Origin: Thiomicrospira aerophila AL3
Lineage (GTDB): Bacteria > Pseudomonadota > Gammaproteobacteria > Thiomicrospirales > Thiomicrospiraceae
DNA: 64,000 nt
Direction of reading: 5' to 3'
Assembly: GCF_000227665.2 (NCBI RefSeq)
Contig: NZ_CP007030.1
Coordinates: 868,001 to 932,000 of the forward strand
How positions within the stretch are numbered: position 1 is the first letter of the stretch; the number at the start of each line of letters is the position of its first letter. The position numbers and the translations under genes are program-made. This document shows, in pieces, positions 34,900-43,774 of the stretch. The notes below the pieces were generated by a model. It saw only the letters and a program-made list of their open reading frames with translations. It ran no database searches and was not told the DNA's origin.

Positions 34900-35173
34900 C
34901 TTTTTGTTGCCATGCACGTAGAGGTTGGACACCCTCCGCCTCTGACCTTATAACCAGGCCTGGTGAAAGTGATTACACGAATGAAAAACCGAATGAACGG
35001 CACCGGCTGGTGCGCTGGTACGGCAGGACGATTGCTGTATCGCATCTATTTGCTTTCCGCCTGGCATAACAAGAATCAATATTTTTAACCACCAGGCCTG
35101 GTTGATATGATGTATGTTGTTAAGATGAGTTGTGTCCTGGCCTTTAAACTTCTAATTTAATAAATTTCAAAGT
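34900..35173. other. Intergenic region holding a palindrome-flanked gene tail
   Basis: Contains the AsnB-tail fragment 34954-35088, flanked by CCAGGCCTGG at 34954-34963 and 35092-35101. The remaining DNA shows no gene. Confidence 0.8.
34954..35088 (+). pseudogene. 3' tail of an asparagine-synthase-like gene between two palindromes
   Basis: Starts at CCAGGCCTGG and reads VKVITRMKNRMNGTG, then GRLLYRIYLLSAWHNKNQYF and TAA (35086-35088). This matches LKVITRLKGVMQSQH to the C-terminus of the gene at 32259, which has a palindrome at the same codon. A second CCAGGCCTGG begins four bases after the stop. Divergence from the intact copy shows that it came from a different allele. Confidence 0.88.
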
Positions 35174-36481
35174 ATGAATGACAAAAATTTAAAACACTAT
35201 CGAGTATTTTCAGCCTTTTTTTTATTTGCTCTTTTTTTCCCAGTCTTTCATAACTATTTTGGCTCATCAGGTGCGATGCTTGTTAATGGCGGATTGATAT
35301 TAGGTTTGGTTTTTTATTTCCTAGCTTTTAAGAGGCTATATTTTAATTTTTATGACGAAAATCATAAAGAAATATTTATCGCTGTATCGTTGATTTTTAT
35401 ATTTTTTATTCTGCACATAGCTCTCTCTATGTTGGTTGGTGCATCCTTTGGTGGGATAGATATTATTCAACGTGATCTTTATGAGTTTCATCGTCCTATT
35501 CTGTATTTGCTCGTGTTTGCTCTTGCTTACACTGTCTTTTCTCGTCAAGGCCTGATTTTAAAGTTTGAACGACTTTTGTTGTTTGCGTTTTTTGTTTTGG
35601 TTTTAATTGGGTTAAATCAGTACTTTGGTTTTTATGATTATCTAAGTCAGCTATATACTAAAGAGCATAATGTTAACTCCCGCCGGGTTTCTGCGCCTTT
35701 TGTCAACCCTTATGATTATGCGTTCATGATGTCGTTTTTTATTTTATATTTTTTCCTGAAAATGATTTACACATGTCGATTTTTTATTCTACCTTTGGTT
35801 GTTGCGTTAATCATGTTTATTCTTCCGCAATCACGATCAGTTGCCGGAACTTTTTTGGTAGGTTTTTTTATTGTCTTACCAACGGTTTTATTGTTATTAG
35901 AGTTTAATCTTAAGAAGCTAGTTGTATCGAAGAAATTATTTTTATTTTTATTTTTAATGCTTGTCGTGTCCATCATTTTCGTTGCCTCTATTCCGTATTT
36001 ACTGGAAAACTTTCACTATCTGACGGGTCAGTTTGTAAGGTTGCTGGAGGGTGAGGGTATTGGTCGATCTGGTAATATTCGGCTAGGGCAGTTTCTATTT
36101 GCTCTCGATAAAGTATCTAATAATCCGTTAATCATGTTCTTTGGTAATGGCCCTGCAAAATCTGAGCTTGAATACGTTGAGTCGATTTATAATTATCAGT
36201 TTTACCGTTATGGGTTGGTTGGTTTTCTTTTGTATTTTATTGCCTTAATTGGGCTTGGGGTCTATTTTGCATGGCGGATATTAAAGAATATTGGTCGTCA
36301 TCATATTAGTTATCCTTTTTTTCTCGCCCTGCTCGTATGGTTTTTGATTATTCCTTTGATGAGTGTGGGCAATAACTTTACCGAGCAAATTCGGCTTTCT
36401 TTCTTCTTTTATTCTATGTTGGGTCTTTTGGCCGCCAGTTATTCATTGACTGTTTTCCATTCAAAAAGGCCTGCGGAATGA
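35174..36481 (+). CDS. wzy: O-antigen polymerase-like membrane protein
   Basis: 435 residues with about 11 membrane helices and a periplasmic loop around residues 265-330 (NFHYLTGQFVRLLEGEGIGRSGNIRLGQF). FILPQSRSVAGTF is the Wzy/WaaL Arg region. Given the WaaL-like protein in the core block, this is the better Wzy candidate, joining repeat units in the periplasm. Its AT-rich DNA and weak sequence conservation fit Wzy. The stop overlaps the next gene by four bases. Confidence 0.78.
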   Translation: MNDKNLKHYRVFSAFFLFALFFPVFHNYFGSSGAMLVNGGLILGLVFYFLAFKRLYFNFYDENHKEIFIAVSLIFIFFILHIALSMLVGASFGGIDIIQRDLYEFHRPILYLLVFALAYTVFSRQGLILKFERLLLFAFFVLVLIGLNQYFGFYDYLSQLYTKEHNVNSRRVSAPFVNPYDYAFMMSFFILYFFLKMIYTCRFFILPLVVALIMFILPQSRSVAGTFLVGFFIVLPTVLLLLEFNLKKLVVSKKLFLFLFLMLVVSIIFVASIPYLLENFHYLTGQFVRLLEGEGIGRSGNIRLGQFLFALDKVSNNPLIMFFGNGPAKSELEYVESIYNYQFYRYGLVGFLLYFIALIGLGVYFAWRILKNIGRHHISYPFFLALLVWFLIIPLMSVGNNFTEQIRLSFFFYSMLGLLAASYSLTVFHSKRPAE

Positions 36482-37695
36482 AGCTCGCTTATATAACGAT
36501 GCAATTTCCGGTTCCTTCGGAAACGTTTGCTTCATTAGATGTAGAAAGTTTGCGTCAGCAAGGGCAGGATGTTTCTGTGTACGGGATGCGACCAAAGCAT
36601 GTTCAGTTTGAAAAGTTGATGGTTGAACGTGATCATGCTGGATTGTCCGTTACTCATTTTTCTTTTGAATCAATCTTGGTGTTTTTTGCCTTTTTGATTA
36701 GACATCCGTTAATGACCTTTTCTCTTTTGGGTTGGGTTCTTTCTTGTTGCGCTAAAACACCTAAGCATCTATTAAAAAGCTTGGTTTTGTTACCCTCCGC
36801 TATATCTATTTTCAGGTCAGTTTTAAAACGCAAGCCGGATGTTGTTCATCTATTTTGGGGGCATTACCCTTCGATGGAGGGCTATTTGGTAAAAAGGTAT
36901 ATGCCAAACACGGTGGTTTCCATGTTTCTCGGTGCGCATGATTTGGTTTCAGCTTATCCTGGGAGTGTTAAGCTTTCAGAAGAAGCGGATGTGATTTTCA
37001 CGCATTCAAAGTCTAACTTGCCGATGATGAGCGAAATGGGGATTGATAAGGACAAGGTAAATGTTGTGGTGCGGGGAACTAAGTTGGACTTTCCCGTTGA
37101 GGGTGTCGCCAATAAGTTTGAAGAATTAAATGAGCCCATCTTTTTAACCGCCGGGCGGTTAATTGAAGAAAAGGGGGTTGATGATGTATTGCGTATCTTT
37201 CAAGGTGTTTTAAACAATAATCCTCGCGCTGTTTTGTATATTGCAGGTGATGGTTCGTTTAGACCCAGTTTAGAAAAATTGGTTGATAATTTGGGGTTGC
37301 AAAAGTATGTATTCTTTTTGGGGCATGTTGATCAGGTTGAGTTAATCAAGGTTATGTCCAAAACCCACTTTTTTTTATTGATGTCACGTTATCCATCTGA
37401 ACGACTACCCAATGTTGTCAAAGAGGCGATGTACCAAAAGTGTGTTGTTGTTACTACCAATACTCCTGGAATTGATGAATTGATTGAGAATGGCATTGAA
37501 GGATTTGTTGTTGAGAAAGGTGATTGGAAGAGTGGCTTGGCTTTTATTAATACGTGTTTAGAAAAAGATGCAAGAGCTAGTACTATTGCAATGAATGCAA
37601 AGCAGAAAATTATTGAAAAATTTGATGTGGACGTTTCTATGAATACTTACATAAAGCTTTGGCAGGCTGCGAAGGATAGGATGGAACTATTGTGA
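36478..37695 (+). CDS. GT4-family glycosyltransferase
   Basis: 405 residues. LAYITMQFPVPSETFASLDV is the N-terminal domain start seen in WcaL/colanic-type GT4 enzymes. Donor site: LTAGRLIEEKGVDDVLRIF and MSRYPSERLPNVVKEAMYQK. It overlaps wzy (ATGA) and the next GT2 gene, so translation is coupled. Likely a repeat-unit transferase. Confidence 0.87.
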   Translation: MKLAYITMQFPVPSETFASLDVESLRQQGQDVSVYGMRPKHVQFEKLMVERDHAGLSVTHFSFESILVFFAFLIRHPLMTFSLLGWVLSCCAKTPKHLLKSLVLLPSAISIFRSVLKRKPDVVHLFWGHYPSMEGYLVKRYMPNTVVSMFLGAHDLVSAYPGSVKLSEEADVIFTHSKSNLPMMSEMGIDKDKVNVVVRGTKLDFPVEGVANKFEELNEPIFLTAGRLIEEKGVDDVLRIFQGVLNNNPRAVLYIAGDGSFRPSLEKLVDNLGLQKYVFFLGHVDQVELIKVMSKTHFFLLMSRYPSERLPNVVKEAMYQKCVVVTTNTPGIDELIENGIEGFVVEKGDWKSGLAFINTCLEKDARASTIAMNAKQKIIEKFDVDVSMNTYIKLWQAAKDRMELL

Positions 37696-38471
37696 GTATT
37701 GTTTCAATAATTACTCCCTCCCATAATTCCACACAGTTTATTTCAGAAACCATTCAGTCTGTTTTGAGTCAGTCTATTTCAGACTGGGAGATGATTATTG
37801 TTGATGATTGCTCGACGGACAAATCGGTTGAGGTGATTCAGTCTTTTGTTGAGCAAGATTCGCGGATTAAGTTGATTCGGTTGTCGGTAAATTCAGGTGC
37901 AGCAGTAGCTCGTAATACAGCGATTGAAGCCGCACAGGGTCGTTATATTGCGTTTTTGGATAGTGATGATCTTTGGTTGCCGGATAAGTTGGAAAAACAG
38001 TTGGCGTTTATGCAGGTTGATAATTATCCGTTTACCTATGCGGCTTATGACAAGATTGATGAAAATGGGCAGGTGTTTGGGCTTATTGGTGTGCCGGATA
38101 GGGTTTGCTATTCTGATTTGTTAAAGATGTGTTCGATTGGTTGTTTAACCGCAATCTATGACACGGAATATTTTGGCAAGGTTACTATGCCGTTGATTCG
38201 TAAACGTCAGGATTTCGGCTTGTGGTTGAAGTTGTTGAAAAAAACGGAGTATGCCTACGGCTTGAATGAAACACTCGCGCAGTATCGTGTTCGCACCGAT
38301 TCAATTTCCGCCAATAAAGCCAATGCCGCTAAGTTTACTTGGCGTTTGTATCGTGAAGTCGAAGGGATGAATGTGTTTAAAGCCAGTTATTATTTTAGCC
38401 ATTATGCGGTGCGTGGTTTATTGCGCACCAAAGCACCAGGCCTAGCGAGAATGTTAGGGGTGTTGAAATGA
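37692..38471 (+). CDS. GT2-family glycosyltransferase
   Basis: 259 residues, short WcaA/WbbD-type GT-A enzyme: [36 protein letters not shown] and [19 protein letters not shown] (DxD). It starts with GTG overlapping the previous stop, and its end overlaps galE, so it belongs to the wzy-GT4-GT2-galE operon. Confidence 0.87.
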   Translation: MSIVSIITPSHNSTQFISETIQSVLSQSISDWEMIIVDDCSTDKSVEVIQSFVEQDSRIKLIRLSVNSGAAVARNTAIEAAQGRYIAFLDSDDLWLPDKLEKQLAFMQVDNYPFTYAAYDKIDENGQVFGLIGVPDRVCYSDLLKMCSIGCLTAIYDTEYFGKVTMPLIRKRQDFGLWLKLLKKTEYAYGLNETLAQYRVRTDSISANKANAAKFTWRLYREVEGMNVFKASYYFSHYAVRGLLRTKAPGLARMLGVLK

Positions 38472-39547
38472 TTTTAGTCACAGGCGGAGCTGGTTATATC
38501 GGGTCGCATACATGTGTTGAGTTGTTAGCGGCTGGGTATGATTTGGTGGTGTTGGATAACCTTAGCAACAGTTCTATCGCTTCGCTTGAACGTGTTGCTG
38601 GAATTGTGAATGTTGAATGTTCAATTTTTAATGAAGACTCCCGCCTTCGCGGGAATGACGAACGATTAACTTTTATCCAAGGCGATATACGCGACAGTGA
38701 GTTGTTGCGGTCGGTTTTTGAGCGGTTTGAGATTGAGGCGGTGATTCATTTTGCCGGGTTAAAGGCGGTGGGTGAATCGGTTGCGATGCCATTGCGCTAT
38801 TACAATAACAATGTATCGGGTTCGGTAGCGTTGTTTGGGGTGATGGCGGAGTTTGACTGCAAGCGAGTAGTGTTTAGTTCGTCGGCGACAGTGTATGGCG
38901 ATCCGGCGAGTGTGCCGATTAAAGAGGGTTTTCCGTTATCGACCACCAATCCTTATGGCGCGTCTAAGTTGATGGTAGAGAATATCTTGCGTGATGTGTA
39001 TGCCAGTGACAATACCGCTACGGGTACAAGGGCCTGGTCGATTGGGTTGTTGCGTTATTTTAATCCCGTCGGGGCGCATGAGTCGGGGTTGATTGGTGAA
39101 GATCCGAATGGGATTCCGAATAATCTGATGCCGTTTGTGTCGCAGGTGGCGGTAGGTTTGCGCGAGAAGTTGTCGGTGTTTGGTGGCGATTACGATACCG
39201 TCGATGGCACTGGGGTGCGGGACTATATTCATGTAGTGGATTTGGCGAAAGGGCATGTGGCGGCGTTGCGGAAGTTAATGCAATCATCTGGCCTGCTAAC
39301 GGTGAATTTAGGCACAGGGCGCGGGTATTCGGTTTTGGAGATGGTGTCTGCATTTGAAAGGGTATCGGGCAAAGCTGTGCCTTATGAGATTGTTGCACGC
39401 AGGCCTGGTGATGTGGCGCAGTGTTATGCCGACCCGAGCTATGCGTTTGAAGTGTTAGGCTGGAAAGCGGAGTTTGGTATTGAAAGAATGTGCGAAGACG
39501 CATGGCGCTGGCAGTCGAAGAATCCACGGGGTTATGGTGAGGGGTGA
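38468..39547 (+). CDS. galE: UDP-glucose 4-epimerase
   Basis: 359 residues. [17 protein letters not shown] (NAD), [20 protein letters not shown] (Tyr-x3-Lys) and the GalE region [19 protein letters not shown]. It is about 20 residues longer than usual because a dispersed repeat is inserted in frame near residue 56 ([12 protein letters not shown]), between the first strands. It interconverts UDP-Glc/Gal or their N-acetyl forms. A palindrome at 39400 reads RRPGD. The last 15 codons recur at 40657 and, with more of the gene, at 41384. Confidence 0.92.
   Translation: MILVTGGAGYIGSHTCVELLAAGYDLVVLDNLSNSSIASLERVAGIVNVECSIFNEDSRLRGNDERLTFIQGDIRDSELLRSVFERFEIEAVIHFAGLKAVGESVAMPLRYYNNNVSGSVALFGVMAEFDCKRVVFSSSATVYGDPASVPIKEGFPLSTTNPYGASKLMVENILRDVYASDNTATGTRAWSIGLLRYFNPVGAHESGLIGEDPNGIPNNLMPFVSQVAVGLREKLSVFGGDYDTVDGTGVRDYIHVVDLAKGHVAALRKLMQSSGLLTVNLGTGRGYSVLEMVSAFERVSGKAVPYEIVARRPGDVAQCYADPSYAFEVLGWKAEFGIERMCEDAWRWQSKNPRGYGEG
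38636..38662 (+). repeat. Dispersed repeat inserted in frame in galE
   Basis: GACTCCCGCCTTCGCGGGAA with TGACGAA is a common intergenic inverted repeat (CCCGC-CTTC-GCGGG). Here it is translated as DSRLRGNDE and keeps the frame. Confidence 0.82.
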
Positions 39548-39550
39548 GGT

Positions 39551-39630
39551 GTCATTGCGAGGAGCGCAGCGACGTGGCAATCTACAGCCGAGTGTTCCGG
39601 TAAAAGATCGCCGCGCTGCGCTCGCGATGA
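39551..39630. repeat. Dispersed inverted repeat, copy 1
   Basis: GTCATTGCGAGGAGCGCAGC... pairs with GCGCTGCGCTCGCGATGA across 30 bases. The same element lies at 41588-41690, and partial versions occur at 45107-45205 and 45850-45910. Confidence 0.85.
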
Positions 39631-39700
39631 AGGCCGATTGGTGTTAGGGCGTTATTTTCGGTAATATAAGGTTTGGTTTAGTTTTTGAGAGGGTTTGAGT

Positions 39701-39928
39701 ATGTATGCGGTTGAATTTGAAACGGACATTAAAAGTAAATACATTGAAATTAAGGACTATAGCAAGATTCTTAATAAGCATGCCAAGGTTATCGTCTTAG
39801 TTGAGGATTCGGAGATGCATGCTGTTTCGACTAATCAAAATGACTTTATTGCCACTTTATTGAGTCAACCTAGGCATATAACGCAAGGTTCTTCTTTTTT
39901 GAGCCGAGAGCAAGCTAATGCAAGATAG
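39701..39928 (+). CDS. Antitoxin of PIN module 1 (MYAVEFET family)
   Basis: 75 residues starting MYAVEFETDIKSKYIEIKDY, with HAKVIVLVEDSE. Its end overlaps a PIN toxin start by 11 bases, so it is the likely antitoxin. The same leader (TAATATA-GGTTTGG, then TTTGAGT ATG) and N-terminus occur at 40795 and 41762. The C-terminal part, expected to bind the toxin, differs between the three. Confidence 0.75.
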   Translation: MYAVEFETDIKSKYIEIKDYSKILNKHAKVIVLVEDSEMHAVSTNQNDFIATLLSQPRHITQGSSFLSREQANAR

Positions 39929-40331
39929 CGTATTTGTTGATTCGAATATTTTTTTGTATGCGTTTAGTGACTTGGATTTGCATAAACAAAAGATTGCTGG
40001 TGAGATTGTTTCACAAGGTAATTGCGTTATTTCAAGCCAAGTTCTGAATGAGGTAAGCAACAATTTACTCAAAAAGTTGTCCTTTAACAACAGCGAGATT
40101 AGCCGTTTTATTGAGAGCGCATATAGTCGTTATTGGGTGAGCAGTGTCTGTAAAGATGCGTTTTTGAAAGCATGTGAATTGCGAGAAAAATACATGTTTT
40201 CTTATTATGATTCATTAATTGTTGCCTCTGCTAGTCTTGAAGGTTGCCAGCTATTGTATTCTGAGGATATGCAACATGGGCTGGTTTTAAATAATCAGAT
40301 GACGATTGTAAATCCGTTTATAAAAACCTAA
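39918..40331 (+). CDS. PIN-domain (VapC-like) ribonuclease toxin
   Basis: 137 residues, complete PIN domain. Acidic residues for metal are in FVDSNIFLYAF (Asp), QVLNEVSNN (Glu), YYDSLIVASA (Asp) and YSEDM (Asp). It cleaves RNA in characterised relatives. It overlaps antitoxin 1. This is the only intact toxin of the three modules. Confidence 0.85.
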   Translation: MQDSVFVDSNIFLYAFSDLDLHKQKIAGEIVSQGNCVISSQVLNEVSNNLLKKLSFNNSEISRFIESAYSRYWVSSVCKDAFLKACELREKYMFSYYDSLIVASASLEGCQLLYSEDMQHGLVLNNQMTIVNPFIKT

Positions 40332-40371
40332 CCGATTTTATGTATGACTTAATCAACGTAATGGCGGCGGC

Positions 40372-40596
40372 ATGGTTTTGAGCAATATCGATGATGACAT
40401 GAAAGATGAATATGACCCAGCGTTGTTTGATAGTGCGGAGGTTGGCAAGTATGCTGAGCGTTTGCGACAAGCGTCAAATGTGGTGATTGTAGAACCAGAT
40501 CTGGCGGCGGCCTTTCCCAATAATGCGGCGGTTAATAACGCATTGCGAGAGTTGTTGAAGCTTGCGCGGCAGGTTAAAGTTCCAAATCACGCTTGA
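40372..40596 (+). CDS. Small protein, possible antitoxin-like
   Basis: 74 residues: DEYDPALFDSAEVGKYAERL and VVIVEPDLAAAFPNNAAVNN resemble small proteins often encoded with toxin-antitoxin genes, but no toxin partner follows. Start could be 40372 or ATG 40399. A terminator lies at 40623. Confidence 0.5.
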   Translation: MVLSNIDDDMKDEYDPALFDSAEVGKYAERLRQASNVVIVEPDLAAAFPNNAAVNNALRELLKLARQVKVPNHA

Positions 40597-40622
40597 TTTT
40601 TAATAGCTTAATATCGATTTGT

Positions 40623-40645
40623 GCCGGATTGAGTCCGGCGTTTTT
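40623..40645 (+). terminator. Terminator after module 1
   Basis: Stem GCCGGA / TCCGGC with loop TTGAG, followed by GTTTTTG. The same hairpin ends modules 2 and 3 (41352, 42225) and precedes rmlB copy 2 (44622). Confidence 0.85.
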
Positions 40646-40656
40646 GTTTTTGGATT

Positions 40657-40705
40657 TGGCGCTGGCAGTCGAAGAATCCGCGAAGTTATGGTGAGGGGTG
40701 AAGTG
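40657..40705 (+). pseudogene. galE 3' tail, duplicate 1
   Basis: TGGCGCTGGCAGTCGAAGAA continuing to GGTGAGGGGTGA reproduces the last about 15 codons of galE ([14 protein letters not shown]). It directly precedes antitoxin module 2, as the real galE end precedes module 1. Confidence 0.88.
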
Positions 40706-40794
40706 TGAGGTTGCTCACGATGACCTTGTATTGGTGTTAAGCCATCATTTTGGGTAATATAGGGTTTGGTTTAGTTTTTTGCGAGGATTTGAGT

Positions 40795-41034
40795 ATGTAT
40801 GCAGTTGAGTTTGAAACAGATGTGGTGTCTGAGTATGTGCGTATTCCGAATTTTGAGCAGTTTAAAAACCAGCATGTGAAGGTGATTGTGTTGAGTGAAC
40901 AGGCTAATTTGTCTCAAAGTGTAGCTGGAATAGAAGGTGCGGAGGTGATTGATTTTTCAGTTTTTAAGGTGAAGGCTTTTAACCATTGTGATGCAGTGGC
41001 TTATCAACGGGCGATGCGTGATGAGTGGGAATGA
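40795..41034 (+). CDS. Antitoxin of PIN module 2
   Basis: 79 residues starting MYAVEFETDVVSEYVRIPNF, HVKVIVLSEQ. The N-terminal half matches antitoxin 1; the second half (EVIDFSVFKVKAFNHCDAVA) does not. RBS GAGGA sits before ATG. It overlaps the broken toxin at 41021. Confidence 0.75.
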   Translation: MYAVEFETDVVSEYVRIPNFEQFKNQHVKVIVLSEQANLSQSVAGIEGAEVIDFSVFKVKAFNHCDAVAYQRAMRDEWE

Positions 41035-41303
41035 TCGTTATTTGCTTGACACCAATGCGTTAATTTATTTGCTTGAACATGGGCTTGTGTTACCAAAATC
41101 GATGCTTTTTTATTCGAGTATTTCAAAAATTGAGCTGTTGGCGTACCCAAACTTGGATAAGGCTGATGAAGGTAATATTCGTTCGGTTCTTGCTTTAATG
41201 CAGGAAATCAGGCTGAGTGATGATGTTGTTGAGCGATGATAAAAAATTACAAGCGCATAAAAATGTGATTTCTATTGATAGGTTTGTGGGTATTTTTAAA
41301 TAG
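41021..41303 (+). pseudogene. PIN toxin of module 2, internally deleted
   Basis: The N-terminal 73 residues (NDRYLLDTNALIYLLEHG, SSISKIELLAYPN) end at TGA 41237-41239. In another frame LLSDDKKLQAHKNVISIDRF, the usual VapC C-terminus, runs to TAG 41301-41303. About 35 central residues, including the third acidic site, are missing. Inactive. Confidence 0.85.
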
Positions 41304-41351
41304 TATTTTGTGTCGGTAGCGTTTATGGTAGCGTTTAGTTGTGTTTTGAAA

Positions 41352-41380
41352 TGCCGGTTTGAGTCCGGCATTTTTGTTTT
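41352..41380 (+). terminator. Terminator after module 2
   Basis: TGCCGG / CCGGCA stem with loop TTTGAGT, then TTTTTGTTTT. Confidence 0.83.
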
Positions 41381-41383
41381 GGA

Positions 41384-41579
41384 TTTCCGTTATCAACCAC
41401 CAATCCCTATGGTGTGTCTAAGCTGATGGTGGTAAACATTTTGTGCGATGTGTTTGCTAGTGACCCGGCTTGGTCGATTGGCTTGTTGCGCTGGAAAGCG
41501 GAATTGGGCATCGAGCGGATGTGTGAAGATGCTTGGCGCTGGCAATCGAAGAACCCGAATGGGTATGGTGAGGGGTGAG
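41384..41579 (+). pseudogene. galE fragment with internal deletion, duplicate 2
   Basis: Reads [16 protein letters not shown], then jumps at [19 protein letters not shown] to the galE end (NGYGEG, stop). It lost about 125 codons between the active-site region and the C-terminus and differs at many bases from galE, so it is an older or foreign allele. It precedes module 3. Confidence 0.88.
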
Positions 41580-41587
41580 GTGTGCGG

Positions 41588-41690
41588 TGTCATTGCGAGG
41601 AGCGCAGCGACGTGGCAATCTACAGCCGAGTATGCCGGTAAAAGATCGCCACTCTTCGCTCGCGATTACGGGTTCTATGGCTCGCGATGA
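41588..41690. repeat. Dispersed inverted repeat, copy 2
   Basis: GGTGTCATTGCGAGGAGCGC and the following 60 bases nearly repeat 39551-39630, up to AAAAGATCGCC, then diverge. Confidence 0.85.
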
Positions 41691-41761
41691 CCTTGAGTTG
41701 GTGTTAAGTCGTTGTTTTCGGTAATATAGGGTTTGGTGTAGTTTTTTGCGAGGATTTGAGT

Positions 41762-41995
41762 ATGTATGCAGTTGAGTTTGAAACGGTGGCGCGCAATCAC
41801 ATCATTCATTTGCCTGATGAAGTGCCGCAGGATTGTCCGGTAAGGGTGTTGGTGCTTTATCCTGACTTGGCGAGTCGGTCTGGCGCTTCGGGTGTCAAGC
41901 GTAAACCCCATCCTGCTTTGGCGAGTTCAGTAACGATGAGTGCGGATTTACTTAATACGGCTATGCCCTTAGAAGATTGGGATATGCTGAAGTGA
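41762..41995 (+). CDS. Antitoxin of PIN module 3
   Basis: 77 residues: MYAVEFETVARNHIIHLPDE, CPVRVLVLYPD, then a C-terminus (NTAMPLEDWDML) unlike the other two. The same promoter-like leader lies upstream. Confidence 0.72.
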   Translation: MYAVEFETVARNHIIHLPDEVPQDCPVRVLVLYPDLASRSGASGVKRKPHPALASSVTMSADLLNTAMPLEDWDMLK

Positions 41996-42002
41996 TGGTG
42001 TT

Positions 42003-42215
42003 GTGGTCAGTTCGATAAGTTGTTTGGAAATAGCTTGGTTGGTTAAGCAGGGTAAGATTAAGCTGAATATGCCTTTAGAAAACTGGTTTGAGCTGGCTTT
42101 AGAGGCTTCTGGGGTTGAATTGCAAACAGCGAATTGCCAAATCGCCTTGTTGTCTACTCAGTTGGCGGATATTCATAAAGATCCGGCGGATCGCATTATT
42201 TTGTTTTTTAATTAG
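42003..42215 (+). pseudogene. PIN toxin of module 3, N-terminus lost
   Basis: VSSISCLEIAWLVKQGKIKL to HKDPADRIILFFN is the second half of a VapC-type PIN domain (Glu, then Asp of DPADR). The first Asp region is absent and no normal start exists. Inactive. Confidence 0.83.
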
Positions 42216-42224
42216 GTAAACGTC

Positions 42225-42247
42225 GCCGGTTTGAGTCCGGCTTTTTT
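42225..42247 (+). terminator. Terminator after module 3
   Basis: GCCGG / CCGGC stem with loop TTTGAGT and a six-T tail. Confidence 0.85.
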
Positions 42248-42314
42248 GTGCCTGCAAGAAAGTGTGGTCTAGATCACAATTCGTGTGTGTTGTTCTGCGT
42301 GTGTCGGTGTTTCT

Positions 42315-42323
42315 TGGTATAAT
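42315..42323 (+). promoter_or_regulatory. Extended -10 promoter for the WbaP-like gene
   Basis: TGGTATAAT, a consensus extended -10, lies 54 bases before the start codon and just after a terminator, so the WbaP-Wzz genes probably have their own promoter. Confidence 0.6.
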
Positions 42324-42376
42324 ATGCGTTATATTTTTAAGCTGTTTTTTGTATAAAATTTTGACAAGTCGCCTTT

Positions 42377-43699
42377 ATGAAACCCATTCCTAAATACCGT
42401 TCGCGTTTACCGCTGTTTTTGTATGCCTTGATTGATTTAACTTTTCCGTTGTTTTTGTTGTACGGTTTGCATGCCCTGTTGCTAGACCAGGCCTGGTTAG
42501 AGAAGTATACCTGGTTGGGTGGTTTAGCCGGTATTGCGATGGTGATTGGGGTGCGCCTGTTGCGCGGTTATAGTCGCTATAGTGAACGTTCGATTGCACA
42601 AAAGCTGGCGTTGATATTTAAAGTTTGGATGTTGACGGTGCTGCTGCTTATCTTTTTGGCGTTTTTGCATTTGGTGGCGCAGGATTACAGTCGTAAGTTG
42701 GTGATCAGTTGGGCGATTATCACGCCGTTTGTGCTGTTGTTGTTGCGCTTGCTGGTGAATCGGTTTTGTTATGCGGTGGACGCGAATCCGATTCGGGTGG
42801 TGTTGCTTGAGGAGTATGCGTTTACGGATTTTGAAAGGTCGCGTTTGGCGCAGCAGAATGTTGAGTTTGAGGTGTTGGCATTTGATGAGCAGGCGGATTG
42901 GCTGCAAAAGGTACGCGACACGCAACCGGATTATGTATTGCTAAATACGCATCAACAACCGCAGTCTGACTTGATTAAGGATTTGACCCATTTGGAGCTG
43001 GATGGAGTGCGCTTGATTAAGATGGAACAGTTTATGGAAACCTTCTTGCGCAAGTGCTATGTGGATTATCAAACGGTGAACTTGGATTATCTGCAAGAGG
43101 TGACGGCTTACAGCCGATTGAATTATGCGTTGAAGCGCATGGTGGATGTGAGTGCTGCGTTGAGTTTGTTATTGCTGACTTGGCCGGTAATGATTTATGC
43201 CATGATACGGATTCGGCAAGAATCGCCAGGCCCGGTTATCTTTAGTCAAAAACGTGTTGGGTTATTTGGCAAGGAGTTCACGCTCTATAAATTTCGTTCG
43301 ATGCATCTTGATGCTGAAAAAGAGGGCGCTAAGTTTGCCGAAAAAGATGATCCTCGTGCTTATGGGTTCGGGGCGTTTATGCGTAAAACCCGGATTGATG
43401 AGTTGCCACAGCTGTGGAATGTGCTAAAAGGCGATATCCATTTTATTGGACCTCGTCCAGAGCGTAAGGTGTTTACTGATGAGTTGGAAAAAGACATCCC
43501 GTTTTATCATGAACGCCATTTGGTTGCGCCGGGCATTTCCGGTTGGGCGCAAGTGATGTATCCCTATGGCTCCTGTGTGGAAGATGCGCGCCAAAAGCTG
43601 ATGTACGATTTGTATTACATTAAAAACTGGAGCATTTGGCTGGAAATCGAAACCCTAATCCGCACAGTCGGCGTGGTACTTGGGAAAAAGGGGCTGTAA
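42377..43699 (+). CDS. Undecaprenyl-phosphate sugar-1-phosphate transferase (WbaP/WcaJ type)
   Basis: 440 residues. Four N-terminal membrane helices (to about residue 135), a CoA-binding-like middle, then the catalytic domain: KRMVDVSAALSLLLLTWPVM, SPGPVIFSQKRVGLFGKEFT, YKFRSMHLDAE, TRIDELPQLWNVLKGD and FIGPRPER. It starts repeat-unit assembly by moving sugar-1-phosphate to undecaprenyl phosphate at the inner membrane. An own promoter and terminator isolate it from the TA modules. A palindrome at 42487 codes QAW in a helix. Confidence 0.92.
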   Translation: MKPIPKYRSRLPLFLYALIDLTFPLFLLYGLHALLLDQAWLEKYTWLGGLAGIAMVIGVRLLRGYSRYSERSIAQKLALIFKVWMLTVLLLIFLAFLHLVAQDYSRKLVISWAIITPFVLLLLRLLVNRFCYAVDANPIRVVLLEEYAFTDFERSRLAQQNVEFEVLAFDEQADWLQKVRDTQPDYVLLNTHQQPQSDLIKDLTHLELDGVRLIKMEQFMETFLRKCYVDYQTVNLDYLQEVTAYSRLNYALKRMVDVSAALSLLLLTWPVMIYAMIRIRQESPGPVIFSQKRVGLFGKEFTLYKFRSMHLDAEKEGAKFAEKDDPRAYGFGAFMRKTRIDELPQLWNVLKGDIHFIGPRPERKVFTDELEKDIPFYHERHLVAPGISGWAQVMYPYGSCVEDARQKLMYDLYYIKNWSIWLEIETLIRTVGVVLGKKGL

Positions 43700-43774
43700 T
43701 CTAAATTAAACCCCTAGTAGGGAAATCGTATTTTCATACGCTTAATGCATTTAAAAAACTTGTCAGGAGAACTT

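Noticed and set aside
41311-41335. Second ops element (GTCGGTAGCGT)
   Set aside because: It differs from the core at the second base and lies at the end of a decayed toxin gene next to a terminator, not upstream of an operon.
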